This document shows, piece by piece, positions 19,014 to 29,010 of a DNA stretch of 62,501 bases. How positions within the stretch are numbered: the first letter of the stretch is position 1; each line of letters opens with the position of its first letter. The notes beneath the pieces are model-generated. The model was given only the letters and a program-made list of their open reading frames with translations. It did no database searches and was not told where the DNA came from. Position numbers and translations under genes: made by a program. The stretch is taken from NCBI RefSeq assembly GCF_001544295.1, contig NZ_BCQF01000018.1, positions 1 to 62,501 of the forward strand. The letters are read 5' to 3'. The stretch is from Enterococcus pseudoavium NBRC 100491 (lineage in GTDB: Bacteria; Bacillota; Bacilli; Lactobacillales; Enterococcaceae).

Positions 19014-19087
19014 GCTTGGGTAAGCGCATAAAATGGTATCCGCCATAATAATAGCTATTCTTCATGTTCGAAAAGGAGCTGAATCGA

Positions 19088-19687
19088 ATGAGTGTTGTAC
19101 AATCTAGAAGACTCTTGAATCTTATTTCTTTGATAGGTATTGCCACGACAATTAGTTTGACAATCTACTTCTATCATTTAGGAGTATTTAATGACATAAA
19201 TTCACTACAGCAGCTAGTCGGATCCTCGACAATCGCTGGACCTCTGATTTTTATCGCAATCCAGATCATCCAAGTGGTCATTCCAATTATTCCAGGAGGC
19301 GTCAGTTTAGCAGCTGGTGTTCTAATTTTTGGTCCTTATTGGGGATTTGTTTACAATTATGTCGGGATTGTAATTGGTTCGTTAATTCTTTTCCTGATGG
19401 GGCGCCACTATGGCAAACCCTTGATTATGCATCTTGTTAGTGATAAGGTATATCAAAAATACAATCATTGGCTTGATGATCAGTCTCGTTTTGAAAAAAT
19501 GTTTACCTTGGCTATTTTTCTACCGATTGCACCTGATGATGCACTTTGTCTGATGGCCAGTCTAACAAACATGTCTTTTAAAAAATACAGTGCGATCATC
19601 TTTTTGGCTAAACCAGCTTCAATTTTTCTATATAGCTGGGCATTACTACAAGGTGGCAGCTTATTATCACACTTATTCGTCCACTAA
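19088..19687 (+). CDS. TVP38/TMEM64 (VTT domain) membrane protein
   Basis: 199 residues with about five membrane segments and the VTT/SNARE-associated signature FIAIQIIQVVIPIIPGGVSL followed by the glycine-rich GPYWGFVYNYVGIVIGS. Members are integral membrane proteins of the DedA superfamily, thought to act in lipid handling; the exact role is unsettled. The ATG at 19088 is preferred over an earlier in-frame one because AAAAGGAG lies before it. Single-gene unit. Confidence 0.88.
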   Translation: MSVVQSRRLLNLISLIGIATTISLTIYFYHLGVFNDINSLQQLVGSSTIAGPLIFIAIQIIQVVIPIIPGGVSLAAGVLIFGPYWGFVYNYVGIVIGSLILFLMGRHYGKPLIMHLVSDKVYQKYNHWLDDQSRFEKMFTLAIFLPIAPDDALCLMASLTNMSFKKYSAIIFLAKPASIFLYSWALLQGGSLLSHLFVH

Positions 19688-19706
19688 ACTACTAGTGGAC
19701 TTTTTT
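19679..19706 (+). terminator. Terminator overlapping the TVP38 stop codon
   Basis: Stem GTCCACTA/TAGTGGAC followed by six T. Confidence 0.85.
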
Positions 19707-19759
19707 ATTTGTTATCCATTTTAATTCAAATGATTGCTTAACTAATTTTTGGAGGTCCC

Positions 19760-21328
19760 ATGAATACTAACTCGCAACGGTACATTCGTTTTTTTAGCAC
19801 TATTTCTTTTTACGATTTTTTCTTACTCACTTTTGGACTGTCCTTTTTATCTGAGAGTCTTTTTTTATTTTTGCGACAGAGCTTCTTGCATAATCTTTAC
19901 CAACCGTTTTATTTGCTACTATTTCTCGCATTGATCTGGCTCTACGGCAGTCTCTTTAATCAAATCCAAGCTGGAGAAAAAGTACTCCAAAATTTTTCTT
20001 TACCCGCCGCTTTCAACAGTTTCATATTTTGGCTGCTCCTCTCACCACTCTTTTTCTTTCGCTTTTATCATTTATTACTAGTTTGGCGGCCCTTACCAGC
20101 TAATTGGCTTTCTTTTTTATTTTTGTATCGCTGGAAAATACTACCCATTATCGTCCTCATTTATTGGTTACTGCTCTATCTTCTGTCCCGCAATCTTTTA
20201 GTTTCTAAATTTTTGAAGCAAGGAAAAAGCTATCCACAAAGTGTTTGGCTTAGCTGGCAGCAAACCAAACAAAATCTTGTTAAACAAAGCCTTGCCATTT
20301 TATTCTTTGCTCTAAGCTTTATCGTCGTAACCCTTGGTATAAAACTCTCATTTATTTGGTTTACCCGCTTTGTGACTGGACGAACTGGTGGCATCATTCT
20401 CCTAATTCTTTATCGGACTGTCCAAAATTGCCTCTCTATGTTCTTTTTCTTCCTCCTTGCAAGTTTTAACAAGAAAACGGCTAGTACAGGGGCTCAGAAC
20501 AAAGCAGCATGGTTCCGACTCAGCTTGCTAGTGATTGCTTATATAGGACTGTATTCACTCCATTTCACTCAATCTTTCGACGTACCACAAGCACCTAAAC
20601 CTATCAGAATCTCTCATCGCGGGGTTTCTAATGCTAACGGACTGCAAAATTCGATTGAAGCACTAAAACGAACCAATCATACCTTTCATCCAGATTTGAT
20701 CGAAATGGATGTTCAAGAAACGGCAGATCATCGATTAGTCGTAATCCACGACGAGAATCTTAAAAACTTAGCCGGTAAGAATATCCGAGTCGATGAAACT
20801 TCCTGGTCCGAGTTAAAGCAACTTACGCTAAAGGAACATGGTTACAGTAGTACCGTTTCATTATTTAAGGATTATTTAACAGCGGCCAATCAATTAAATC
20901 AACGATTATTGATCGAACTGAAAGTTACAAATAAAACAAAATCAACAATCCTTCGAGGTTTGCTGCCTTTAGAAAAACAATTAGCCAACCATCAGTTACA
21001 AAGTATGGATCTTCATACTGCAAACCAGCTAAAGAATCTTTTTCCGAGACTAAAGGTTGGCTATCTCCTGCCCTTTGATCTACTCGGTAGTCCCAAAAAT
21101 TCGCTAGACTTTGTTAATATCGAAGCTCGAACGGCTAGCGGAGATTTGATTCAAGCTACAAAGCGGCGTAAACAATCGGTTTATGTTTGGTCAGTCAACT
21201 CAACTCACCAAGCAGCGATCTTTTCTTTTCAACCTTGGGACGGACTACTAACCGATGACCTCACGATCTTTGCCAAAAAAACCAACACTATTCAAAATCA
21301 GACTGCTAGCATTTTACGCTTTGATTGA
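19760..21328 (+). CDS. Membrane-anchored glycerophosphodiester phosphodiesterase
   Basis: 522 residues. The first 275 hold about seven to eight membrane helices; the C-terminal 240 are a GDPD TIM barrel with catalytic HRG (ISHRGVSNANG), metal ligands in DLIEMDVQ, the second His in VVIHDEN, and LIELKV. The enzyme releases glycerol 3-phosphate from glycerophosphodiesters. Membrane-fused forms are common in lactic acid bacteria and may act on teichoic acid or lipid turnover; which face the barrel is on cannot be told with certainty. Ribosome site GGAGGTCC. Confidence 0.9.
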   Translation: MNTNSQRYIRFFSTISFYDFFLLTFGLSFLSESLFLFLRQSFLHNLYQPFYLLLFLALIWLYGSLFNQIQAGEKVLQNFSLPAAFNSFIFWLLLSPLFFFRFYHLLLVWRPLPANWLSFLFLYRWKILPIIVLIYWLLLYLLSRNLLVSKFLKQGKSYPQSVWLSWQQTKQNLVKQSLAILFFALSFIVVTLGIKLSFIWFTRFVTGRTGGIILLILYRTVQNCLSMFFFFLLASFNKKTASTGAQNKAAWFRLSLLVIAYIGLYSLHFTQSFDVPQAPKPIRISHRGVSNANGLQNSIEALKRTNHTFHPDLIEMDVQETADHRLVVIHDENLKNLAGKNIRVDETSWSELKQLTLKEHGYSSTVSLFKDYLTAANQLNQRLLIELKVTNKTKSTILRGLLPLEKQLANHQLQSMDLHTANQLKNLFPRLKVGYLLPFDLLGSPKNSLDFVNIEARTASGDLIQATKRRKQSVYVWSVNSTHQAAIFSFQPWDGLLTDDLTIFAKKTNTIQNQTASILRFD

Positions 21329-21432
21329 CTTCAAGACTAACTTAGCTGTCATTCCTTCTATCTCAACTTCCTCAAAATTATTGACAGTTGACGAAAACCT
21401 AAAGATTATTTATAAGCAAAAGTTTTTAGCTC

Positions 21433-21475
21433 GTTATTGGAAAAACTAAATCAAGTTTTTCCAATAACTTTTTTT
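21433..21475 (+). terminator. Terminator after the GDPD gene
   Basis: 15-base perfect stem (21433-21447 with 21454-21468) followed by seven T, about 100 bases after the stop. Confidence 0.88.
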
Positions 21476-21561
21476 GATCAATTAATCTTTTCACTTGACG
21501 ACCTTTTCCATTCAATAAAAAGCGTTCAAAGTTCCACACGCTTCCAAGCCCATTTTTAAAC

Positions 21562-21592
21562 AAAAAAAAACGGCCTTATAAAAAAGGCCGGA
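21562..21592 (-). terminator. Terminator of the DUF2187-like gene
   Basis: Minus-strand stem CGGCCTT/AAGGCCG followed by nine T. Confidence 0.85.
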
Positions 21593-21633
21593 TACTTTAT
21601 TAAGAGAAATATTTCACATGTTGTTATAAACAA

Positions 21634-21864
21634 TTATGCGCTACATTCTGCAATCTCTGCGCAAGCTAGTACATCTTCATATTTTACTAACAAACGATTT
21701 TGCAGTTCAATCACCGCTGCCCGGTCCGTTGGGTGACAATCGGCAACATTGATTAAGACCGTATTGTTGTAAAGTTGTTCCACCACTCCTACGACTTCTT
21801 TTTTTATTCCGATTGCACGGCATTCATAAGCAAGACCAATTTCAATAGTTTCTGTCATTTCCAT
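21634..21864 (-). CDS. DUF2187-like small protein, paralog 1
   Basis: 76 residues, soluble, with the pattern IGLAYECRAIGI..VVGVVEQLYNNTVLINV..LLVKYEDVLAC. The alternation resembles the DUF2187/YkvS small beta-barrel family of Firmicutes, which has no known function. A paralog of similar length at 51702-51929 shares IG.(A/S)YECR, the G-V-(V/I) turn, a V-N-V strand and (L)VKY or LIKY near the end. Ribosome site GGGGGG. Single-gene unit with terminator. Confidence 0.7.
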   Translation of the reverse strand: MEMTETIEIGLAYECRAIGIKKEVVGVVEQLYNNTVLINVADCHPTDRAAVIELQNRLLVKYEDVLACAEIAECSA

Positions 21865-22236
21865 AATAACCCCCCTTTATTTCTACGTTTTTATAATAAC
21901 ATAACAAAAGAAGATTGAAAACGTTTTTTACTAATTATTTTACCTTTATATCAACAAAACACTAACATTGAATTAACGATCGCAAAACACAAACATAAAC
22001 AACTTTAGTTATTTTTAATCTTGTATTAATTGCTTGCTTATCTTTATTGGTTTAAACCCGATTTCATTAGCTGCTAATATGGTTTTTGTTATTATTTTTT
22101 TCTAACCCCTCATTAGTTTTAATACGGCAAGAAGGCTACGGACAGTTTATTCTTCTTGATTTTAAGTAATAATCAACCATTTCTTTTAATCAATCCCAAA
22201 AACTGGTTGCTTAAGCAGCTACTCTTCTGGAAATAC
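21865..22236. other. AT-rich intergenic region
   Basis: No gene seen. It contains TGAAAACGTTTTTT near 21917, one base away from a cre match, and -10-like sequences upstream of the DUF2187-like gene. Confidence 0.4.
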
Positions 22237-22271
22237 AAAAAAAAGGTCCTCGCAATGCGAGAACCTTTTTT
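22237..22271 (-). terminator. Terminator of pgi
   Basis: Long stem AAAAAAGGT.CTCGCA/TGCGAG.ACCTTTTTT with one mismatch and T run on the minus strand. Confidence 0.9.
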
Positions 22272-22276
22272 ACGTC

Positions 22277-23623
22277 TTATAAACGATCGTTCAATTCTTT
22301 TGCTAGATCTTCAAAACCTGGTTTGCCAAGTAATGCAAACATGTTTTTCTTGTAAGCTTCCACACCTGGTTGGTTGAATGGGTTCACACCTAATAAGTAA
22401 CCAGAGATACCGACTGCGATTTCAAAGAAGTACATTGCATAACCTAAAGTATAAGCATCCATTGTTGGAATGTTTAAAACAAAGTTAGGTACACCGCCAT
22501 CAGTATGAGCCAATAACGTTCCTTGGTAAGCTTTAGAGTTAACAAAGTCAACATCTTTGCCTTCTAAGTAACCTAATCCATCTAAGTCAGATTCTTGTGA
22601 AGGAATCGCAACAGATTTGCGTGGTTTTTCTACTTTCACGATTGTTTCGAAGATATTACGGCGACCTTCTTGAATGTATTGACCAAATGAATGTAGGTCA
22701 GTTGAGAAGTTGGCACTTGATGGGTAGATCCCTTTCAAGTCTTTTCCTTCTGATTCACCGTATAATTGTTTCCACCATTCGTTGAAATATTGCATACCTG
22801 GTTCGTAGTTGACTAAAATTTCAGTCACTTTGCCTTTACGGTATAAAATATTACGAAGAGCCGCATATTGATATGCTTCGTTTTCATCTAAGTTCTCGCT
22901 TGAGTAAGCTTCACGAGCATCTGCTGCCCCTTGCATCAAAGCATCGATGTCTGCACCGCTAGCTGCGATTGGCAATAGACCTACTGCTGTAAGAACTGAG
23001 AAACGCCCGCCGACATCATCAGGAATCACGAATGTTTCCCAACCAGCTGCATCGGCTTCAACTTTTACAGCTCCACGAGCTTTATCAGTTGTTGCGTAAA
23101 TACGTTTGTTAGCTTCTTCTTCACCATATTTTTTGATCAATAATTCTTTGAAGACACGGAAGGCGATGGCTGGTTCAGTTGTTGTTCCTGATTTAGAGAT
23201 CACGTTAACTGAGAAATCACGGTCGCCAATCACTTCGATCAAGTCAGCGATATAAGTTGAGCTGATTGAGTTTCCTGCAAAGAATACTTGCGGAGCTTTG
23301 CGATCTTCTTTGTCTAACACATTGAAGAAACTTTGGTGTAAAAATTCAATTGCTGCACGTGCTCCAAGATAAGAACCACCGATCCCGATAACCACTAATA
23401 CTTCAGAATCTGATTGAATTTTTTCAGCTGCTTTTTTAATACGCGCAAATTCATCTTTGTCATAGTTTACTGGAAGATCAATCCAGCCAAGAAAATCACT
23501 TCCTGCGCCAGTCCCTTCGCGTAATTCTTTGTGAGCTAGAGCTACTTCAGATTTGATATAGTCCATTTCATGTTCGCTCACGAACGGTGCTACTTTCGAA
23601 TAATCGAAATGAATGTGTGCCAT
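22277..23623 (-). CDS. pgi: Glucose-6-phosphate isomerase
   Basis: Interconverts glucose 6-phosphate and fructose 6-phosphate. The 448 residues are the short form typical of Firmicutes. Seen: the phosphate-binding [25 protein letters not shown], the catalytic Glu in [15 protein letters not shown]-like sequence, and the C-terminal Lys in [12 protein letters not shown]. Ribosome site AAGGAGGAAAAACA. It has its own terminator and is followed upstream by gdhA on the same strand, an adjacency also known in E. faecalis as I recall it. Confidence 0.97.
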   Translation of the reverse strand: MAHIHFDYSKVAPFVSEHEMDYIKSEVALAHKELREGTGAGSDFLGWIDLPVNYDKDEFARIKKAAEKIQSDSEVLVVIGIGGSYLGARAAIEFLHQSFFNVLDKEDRKAPQVFFAGNSISSTYIADLIEVIGDRDFSVNVISKSGTTTEPAIAFRVFKELLIKKYGEEEANKRIYATTDKARGAVKVEADAAGWETFVIPDDVGGRFSVLTAVGLLPIAASGADIDALMQGAADAREAYSSENLDENEAYQYAALRNILYRKGKVTEILVNYEPGMQYFNEWWKQLYGESEGKDLKGIYPSSANFSTDLHSFGQYIQEGRRNIFETIVKVEKPRKSVAIPSQESDLDGLGYLEGKDVDFVNSKAYQGTLLAHTDGGVPNFVLNIPTMDAYTLGYAMYFFEIAVGISGYLLGVNPFNQPGVEAYKKNMFALLGKPGFEDLAKELNDRL

Positions 23624-23708
23624 TGTTTTTCCTCCTTGAAAGTCACTTCATAACACTCTATACTTTACGTTTATTTTGATTTTTTTTCAAGCAGGAACCA
23701 TTTAAAAA

Positions 23709-25076
<1,368 letters not shown>

Positions 25077-25080
25077 TCAT

Positions 25081-25109
25081 AGTTTACATCATTTTCTAAT
25101 AGAAGTGAA
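25081..25109 (-). promoter_or_regulatory. Probable gdhA promoter
   Basis: Minus strand TTCACT (25104-25109), 17 bases, TAAACT (25081-25086). Confidence 0.5.
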
Positions 25110-25144
25110 AAAAAATTCATGCTACACTGCAAGTTGAATGCCAA

Positions 25145-25172
25145 TTGTTCGTATTTACAGTATGATTATACA
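25145..25172 (+). promoter_or_regulatory. Probable promoter of the BaiN-like gene
   Basis: TTGTTC (25145-25150), 16 bases, TATACA (25167-25172), about 40 bases upstream of the start codon. Confidence 0.5.
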
Positions 25173-25212
25173 ATGGAATAAGTAAATTGATGGATAAACG
25201 AGGTTAATACTA

Positions 25213-26469
25213 ATGAGTAAAAAATTTGATGTAATCGTGATCGGCGGCGGACCCGCTGGTATGATGGCGGCGATCACTGCGGCGATGAATGGCGCCCAGG
25301 TCGCTTTGTTCGAGAAAAATAAACGTTTAGGGAAAAAACTATTGATGACTGGTGGTGGCCGCTGCAATGTCACCAATAATCGGCCGGTGGATGATTTAAT
25401 CACCCATATCCCCGGCAATGGCCGCTTTTTATATAGTACTTTTTCACAATTTGATAACCAAGATATTATGTTTTTTTTTAGCGAGCGCGGCGTTTCTTTA
25501 AAAGAAGAAGATCATGGACGAATTTTCCCTGTTTCCGATAAATCAGCCACGATCGTCAATACTTTGAAAGACGAGCTGGAACAATTAAATGTGGCTCTTC
25601 ATTTTAAAGAACCGATTGAAAAAATCATTACCGATGGTGTCGCTATCCAAGGCGTTCGTACTTCAGAGGGAGATTATTCTGCCAAGAGCATCATTGTGAC
25701 AACAGGCGGGATCACCTATCCATCAACTGGATCACAAGGTGACGGCTATCGCTTCGCCAAAAGTGTCGGTCATCATGTCACACCTTTGTACCCGACGGAG
25801 TCGCCCATCTTTTTGACAGACGATTTTGTGGCAGACAAAATCCTACAGGGGCTCTCTTTGCAAGACGTGGGCCTATCCGTTGTTAATGAAAAAAATAAAA
25901 CTATCGCGAGTCATGAGATGGATCTACTTTTCACTCATTTTGGCCTATCAGGCCCTGCTGCTTTACGCTGTTCAAGTTTCGTGAACCAACTGTTACGAAC
26001 GCAAGAAACGGTGACTCTAAAACTTGACTATTTCCCTACTAAGACAGCGCCTGCCTTAATAACAGAAATCACAGAGCGTTGTGCTACTTCTACCAAACAA
26101 TTAAAAAATGCATTGGCTGGTTTCTTACCAGAACGCCTGCTGCTTTTCTTTTTAGCAAAAGTTGGCATCGGTGAACAGACTTACAACCAGATCTCTAAAG
26201 AGCAATTGGAACAATTTGTTGCCTTTTGCAAAGAATGGAGATTAACGGCCAATAAAACATTTGGTTTAGAGAAATCCTTTGTAACCGGAGGAGGCGTAGA
26301 ATTAAAAGAAATTAATCCGAAAGATTTAGCCAGTAAAAAAATCTCCGGCTTATATTTCGCCGGAGAAGTCCTAGATGTTAATGGTTATACTGGTGGCTAC
26401 AATATCACTACGGCCTTTTGTACAGGCTATGTCGCCGGCACCCATGCCGCTTATCACGCTTTTAGCTAA
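25213..26469 (+). CDS. BaiN/YhiN-like FAD-dependent oxidoreductase
   Basis: 418 residues of the HI0933-type flavoprotein family. Dinucleotide-binding IVIGGGPAGMMAAI at the N-terminus, the family hallmark KKLLMTGGGRCNVTN at about 40-54, and the C-terminal FAD motif GLYFAGEVLDVNGYTGGYN. Its physiological reaction is not known for most members; BaiN acts in bile acid dehydroxylation in clostridia. The 3' end overlaps the convergent ybaK gene by four bases. Confidence 0.9.
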   Translation: MSKKFDVIVIGGGPAGMMAAITAAMNGAQVALFEKNKRLGKKLLMTGGGRCNVTNNRPVDDLITHIPGNGRFLYSTFSQFDNQDIMFFFSERGVSLKEEDHGRIFPVSDKSATIVNTLKDELEQLNVALHFKEPIEKIITDGVAIQGVRTSEGDYSAKSIIVTTGGITYPSTGSQGDGYRFAKSVGHHVTPLYPTESPIFLTDDFVADKILQGLSLQDVGLSVVNEKNKTIASHEMDLLFTHFGLSGPAALRCSSFVNQLLRTQETVTLKLDYFPTKTAPALITEITERCATSTKQLKNALAGFLPERLLLFFLAKVGIGEQTYNQISKEQLEQFVAFCKEWRLTANKTFGLEKSFVTGGGVELKEINPKDLASKKISGLYFAGEVLDVNGYTGGYNITTAFCTGYVAGTHAAYHAFS

Positions 26470-26951
26470 TCCGTCAATTCCGCAAATTGCCCCCGCGTCA
26501 GTTCTAAAATGGCGTCTGGGGCAATTTCCATCTGCAATCCTCTTTTACCCGCAGAAATCGCGATTCTTTCAAAATTTTTCGCTGAGGCATCGACAAATGT
26601 TGGAAATAGTTTCTTCATACCAATCGGTGAACAGCCCCCCCGAATATAACCGGTCGTCGTTTCCAAATCTCTCAAATGCAGCATCTCAACTTTTTTATTG
26701 CCACTAACTTTGGCCATTTTTTTTAAATCTAATTCATGATCGCTTGGGATTACTGCAACAACTGGACCCGTTTTATTTCCTACTGCTACTAATGTTTTAA
26801 AAATCCGAGCCGGTTCGATGGCTACTTGTTCTGCGACATGTTCTGCTCCTAGATCGTTTTCACTCCAAGCATACTCATGTTCTAGGTAAGCAATCTTCTT
26901 CTGTTCAACTAACCGAATGGCATTTGTTTTTTGAATTTTTTTCTTAGCCAC
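26466..26951 (-). CDS. ybaK: Cys-tRNA(Pro) deacylase YbaK/EbsC
   Basis: 161 residues. Trans-editing enzyme that hydrolyses Cys-tRNA(Pro) mischarged by prolyl-tRNA synthetase. The family hallmarks are present: KKIQKTNAIRLVEQ, KTLVAVGN, VIPSDHELDLKK with the catalytic Lys region, and GGCSPIGMKK. The enterococcal ortholog is often called EbsC. Start is GTG with GGTGGAAGAG upstream. Convergent with, and overlapping by four bases, the flavoprotein gene. Confidence 0.92.
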   Translation of the reverse strand: MAKKKIQKTNAIRLVEQKKIAYLEHEYAWSENDLGAEHVAEQVAIEPARIFKTLVAVGNKTGPVVAVIPSDHELDLKKMAKVSGNKKVEMLHLRDLETTTGYIRGGCSPIGMKKLFPTFVDASAKNFERIAISAGKRGLQMEIAPDAILELTRGQFAELTD

Positions 26952-27025
26952 GTTACTCTTCCACCTTTAAACTATTTTCTAAAGTCTATCAAAAATGGGC
27001 TCTTGAGACAAACTGATCGTTTCAT

Positions 27026-27054
27026 TTGGTCTTTCTGCCAGATTGTCCTACACT
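27026..27054 (+). promoter_or_regulatory. Probable lacD promoter
   Basis: TTGGTC (27026-27031), 17 bases, TACACT (27049-27054); 29 bases before the start codon. Confidence 0.55.
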
Positions 27055-27082
27055 TGAGAGGAACAGAAAGGATGGTTTCATC

Positions 27083-28120
27083 ATGAAAAGAATTTCAAGA
27101 GGAAAGTTTGAAAAGATGCAACAATTATCAAATGATCAAGGCGTCATTGCGGCTTTAGCAATCGATCAACGAGGCTCTATGAAAAAAATGATGCAAGCGG
27201 CTGTTGGCGAAGAAAAATTCTCAATGGATCAAGTCTATGAATTTAAAGAACTGGTCTCACAAGAATTGACGAAAAATGTCAGCGCGATCCTACTAGATGA
27301 ACAATATGGCTTCAAGGGAATCCAAGCGAAAGATCCTAATAGCGGATTGATTATGTCTTATGAAAAAACAGGCTACGATGCCAACACACCTGGCCGCTTG
27401 CCAGAACTTCTACCTAATGAATCCCTCGATCGTTTGTTAGCTAAGGGAGCCGATGCCGCTAAGGTCTTGGTGTATTATAATCCTGATGAATCTCAGGAGA
27501 TTCTAGACGTGAAACACGCCTTCTTAGAACGCTTAGGCACAGAAGCTTTAGCTGCAGATATCCCCGTTTTTGTAGAACCCATCGTTTATGACAACGAGAT
27601 TACTGACGATCATTCACCTGAATTTGCCAAAATCAAGCCACAAAAAGTGATCGATACTATTAAAGAATTTACGAAAGATAAATATCATATTGATGTTTTA
27701 AAAGTTGAGGTGCCCGTTCTCTTTAAATATGTTGAGGGCTTCAATCAAGGTAGCGACCCAGTGGTTTATACTAAAGACGAAGCAGCAGCCTACTTCAAAG
27801 AAGCCAGCGATGCGGCTACTCGTCCGTTTATTTATTTAAGTGCGGGCGTTTCAGCGGATATTTTCCGTGAAGAATTAATTTTTGCTGGTGAACACGGTGC
27901 TAATTATTCAGGTATCCTTGGTGGTCGGGCGACTTGGCGTGATGGCGTCCAAGTCTATGCCGATGGTGGTAAAGACGGCTTAATCAAGTGGTTGGACACC
28001 CAAGGGCGTGAAAACGTCGAAGAACTAAATGAAATCCTAGCCAAGTACGCAAAACCTTGGTATCAAATCTATGGTGGTTTAGACAATATTGAAGTTTTTG
28101 ATATTGACGTAATGGCTTAA
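27083..28120 (+). CDS. lacD: Tagatose 1,6-diphosphate aldolase
   Basis: 345 residues. Class I (Schiff-base) aldolase that splits tagatose 1,6-bisphosphate into dihydroxyacetone phosphate and glyceraldehyde 3-phosphate, and often also accepts fructose 1,6-bisphosphate. Motifs: IAALAIDQRGSMKKMM, LLDEQYG, and the Schiff-base Lys in DVLKVEVPV. The start MKRISRGKF follows AAAGGATGG. It stands alone, without lacABC or a transporter, so it may serve a general or regulatory role like streptococcal LacD.1; that is inference. Confidence 0.92.
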   Translation: MKRISRGKFEKMQQLSNDQGVIAALAIDQRGSMKKMMQAAVGEEKFSMDQVYEFKELVSQELTKNVSAILLDEQYGFKGIQAKDPNSGLIMSYEKTGYDANTPGRLPELLPNESLDRLLAKGADAAKVLVYYNPDESQEILDVKHAFLERLGTEALAADIPVFVEPIVYDNEITDDHSPEFAKIKPQKVIDTIKEFTKDKYHIDVLKVEVPVLFKYVEGFNQGSDPVVYTKDEAAAYFKEASDAATRPFIYLSAGVSADIFREELIFAGEHGANYSGILGGRATWRDGVQVYADGGKDGLIKWLDTQGRENVEELNEILAKYAKPWYQIYGGLDNIEVFDIDVMA

Positions 28121-28168
28121 AAAGAACCGACTCTAGCAGTAATTACTGCTAGAGTCGGTTCTTTTTTA
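28120..28168. terminator. Bidirectional terminator between lacD and the AroD-like gene
   Basis: Very long inverted repeat (about 20-bp stem, core GAACCGACTCTAGCAGTA and its complement) with A run on the left and T run on the right; serves both converging genes. Confidence 0.92.
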
Positions 28169-28933
28169 TCTTAGTGTCTCTAACATCATCGCCAATTTTT
28201 CGGCTTCGATCTGGGCATCCGGAGAGGCTTGATTAGTTAAACAGCCATAAGCCATACAAGAGCCGCTCAATGATCCGCTAACCTGTGAAAATTTACCGAT
28301 TCGGCCAAGAGAGACTGACACGACAGGTAAGGTCACAAACGTTTGCGCCTTCATGATAATATCCAGTTGTCGCAAAACATCCGCTTCGTTTTTAGGCTGG
28401 ACTACGATCTTGGCAATATCTGCCCCCCAGTATTCCATTAAATTCAAACGAAAAAGAATCACTGCGTCTTCGGGTGTTTCATCAAAATTGTAATAACTTA
28501 AAATAACCCGTACATCGAGCGCTTGCAACCATTTAATAAAGGTCGTCGATAATTGATCCACGATTGATACTTCAACATCCGCCAGGTCAATCGCTCGCGA
28601 AGAAACCGCAAATTCATTGATATGACGGTATTGATTCATCGTGATTTCAATCTGTCCGCCGGCTTCAACAGTGCGTAAATTGAAAATCAACGGAATATTG
28701 CGGATTTCATCCCGTAACGCCAACAAAGTTAAATTCAGTTGTTCATCATCAAAGACATCTTCATAGTAGTCTGCTCGCCATTCGATCACTTCAGCAATTT
28801 TTTTGGCTTCACTAGCCTGCTCAATGATCTCATCGAAAGTCTTTCCTGTGATTGGCACGCAAATTTTCGGCTTGCCCGCGTCAAATCGTACATCTCTTAC
28901 TTGAATATCCATCATATACGTATCCCATCCCAT
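28166..28933 (-). CDS. aroD: Divergent type I 3-dehydroquinate dehydratase-like protein
   Basis: 255 residues, type I (AroD) fold. Compared with E. coli/Salmonella AroD as I know it, the Schiff-base Lys (K170) is kept at Lys 175 (ADIAKI), as are the Glu/Arg of EWRAD and the Arg of FNLRT. However, the general acid-base His (H143 in SNHDF) is Tyr 148 here (SYYNF), and the substrate-binding Arg (R213 in SR.AG) is Gln 217 (SQVSG). The loop SAPGQ reads SPDAQ. These changes predict loss or alteration of dehydratase activity. No other shikimate gene is nearby. The start is uncertain; an in-frame ATG at 28915 is possible. Confidence 0.8.
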   Translation of the reverse strand: MGWDTYMMDIQVRDVRFDAGKPKICVPITGKTFDEIIEQASEAKKIAEVIEWRADYYEDVFDDEQLNLTLLALRDEIRNIPLIFNLRTVEAGGQIEITMNQYRHINEFAVSSRAIDLADVEVSIVDQLSTTFIKWLQALDVRVILSYYNFDETPEDAVILFRLNLMEYWGADIAKIVVQPKNEADVLRQLDIIMKAQTFVTLPVVSVSLGRIGKFSQVSGSLSGSCMAYGCLTNQASPDAQIEAEKLAMMLETLR

Positions 28934-29010
28934 TTTCTTCTATTTTTTTGAAAAATGACTAGATCAACTTCAGCTCAGTTACTTTGCCACCCAGACCTTG
29001 GTTAAGTTCA

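Noticed and set aside
21255-21449. 64-residue frame across the end of the GDPD gene
   Set aside because: No ribosome site, and its end lies in the terminator hairpin.
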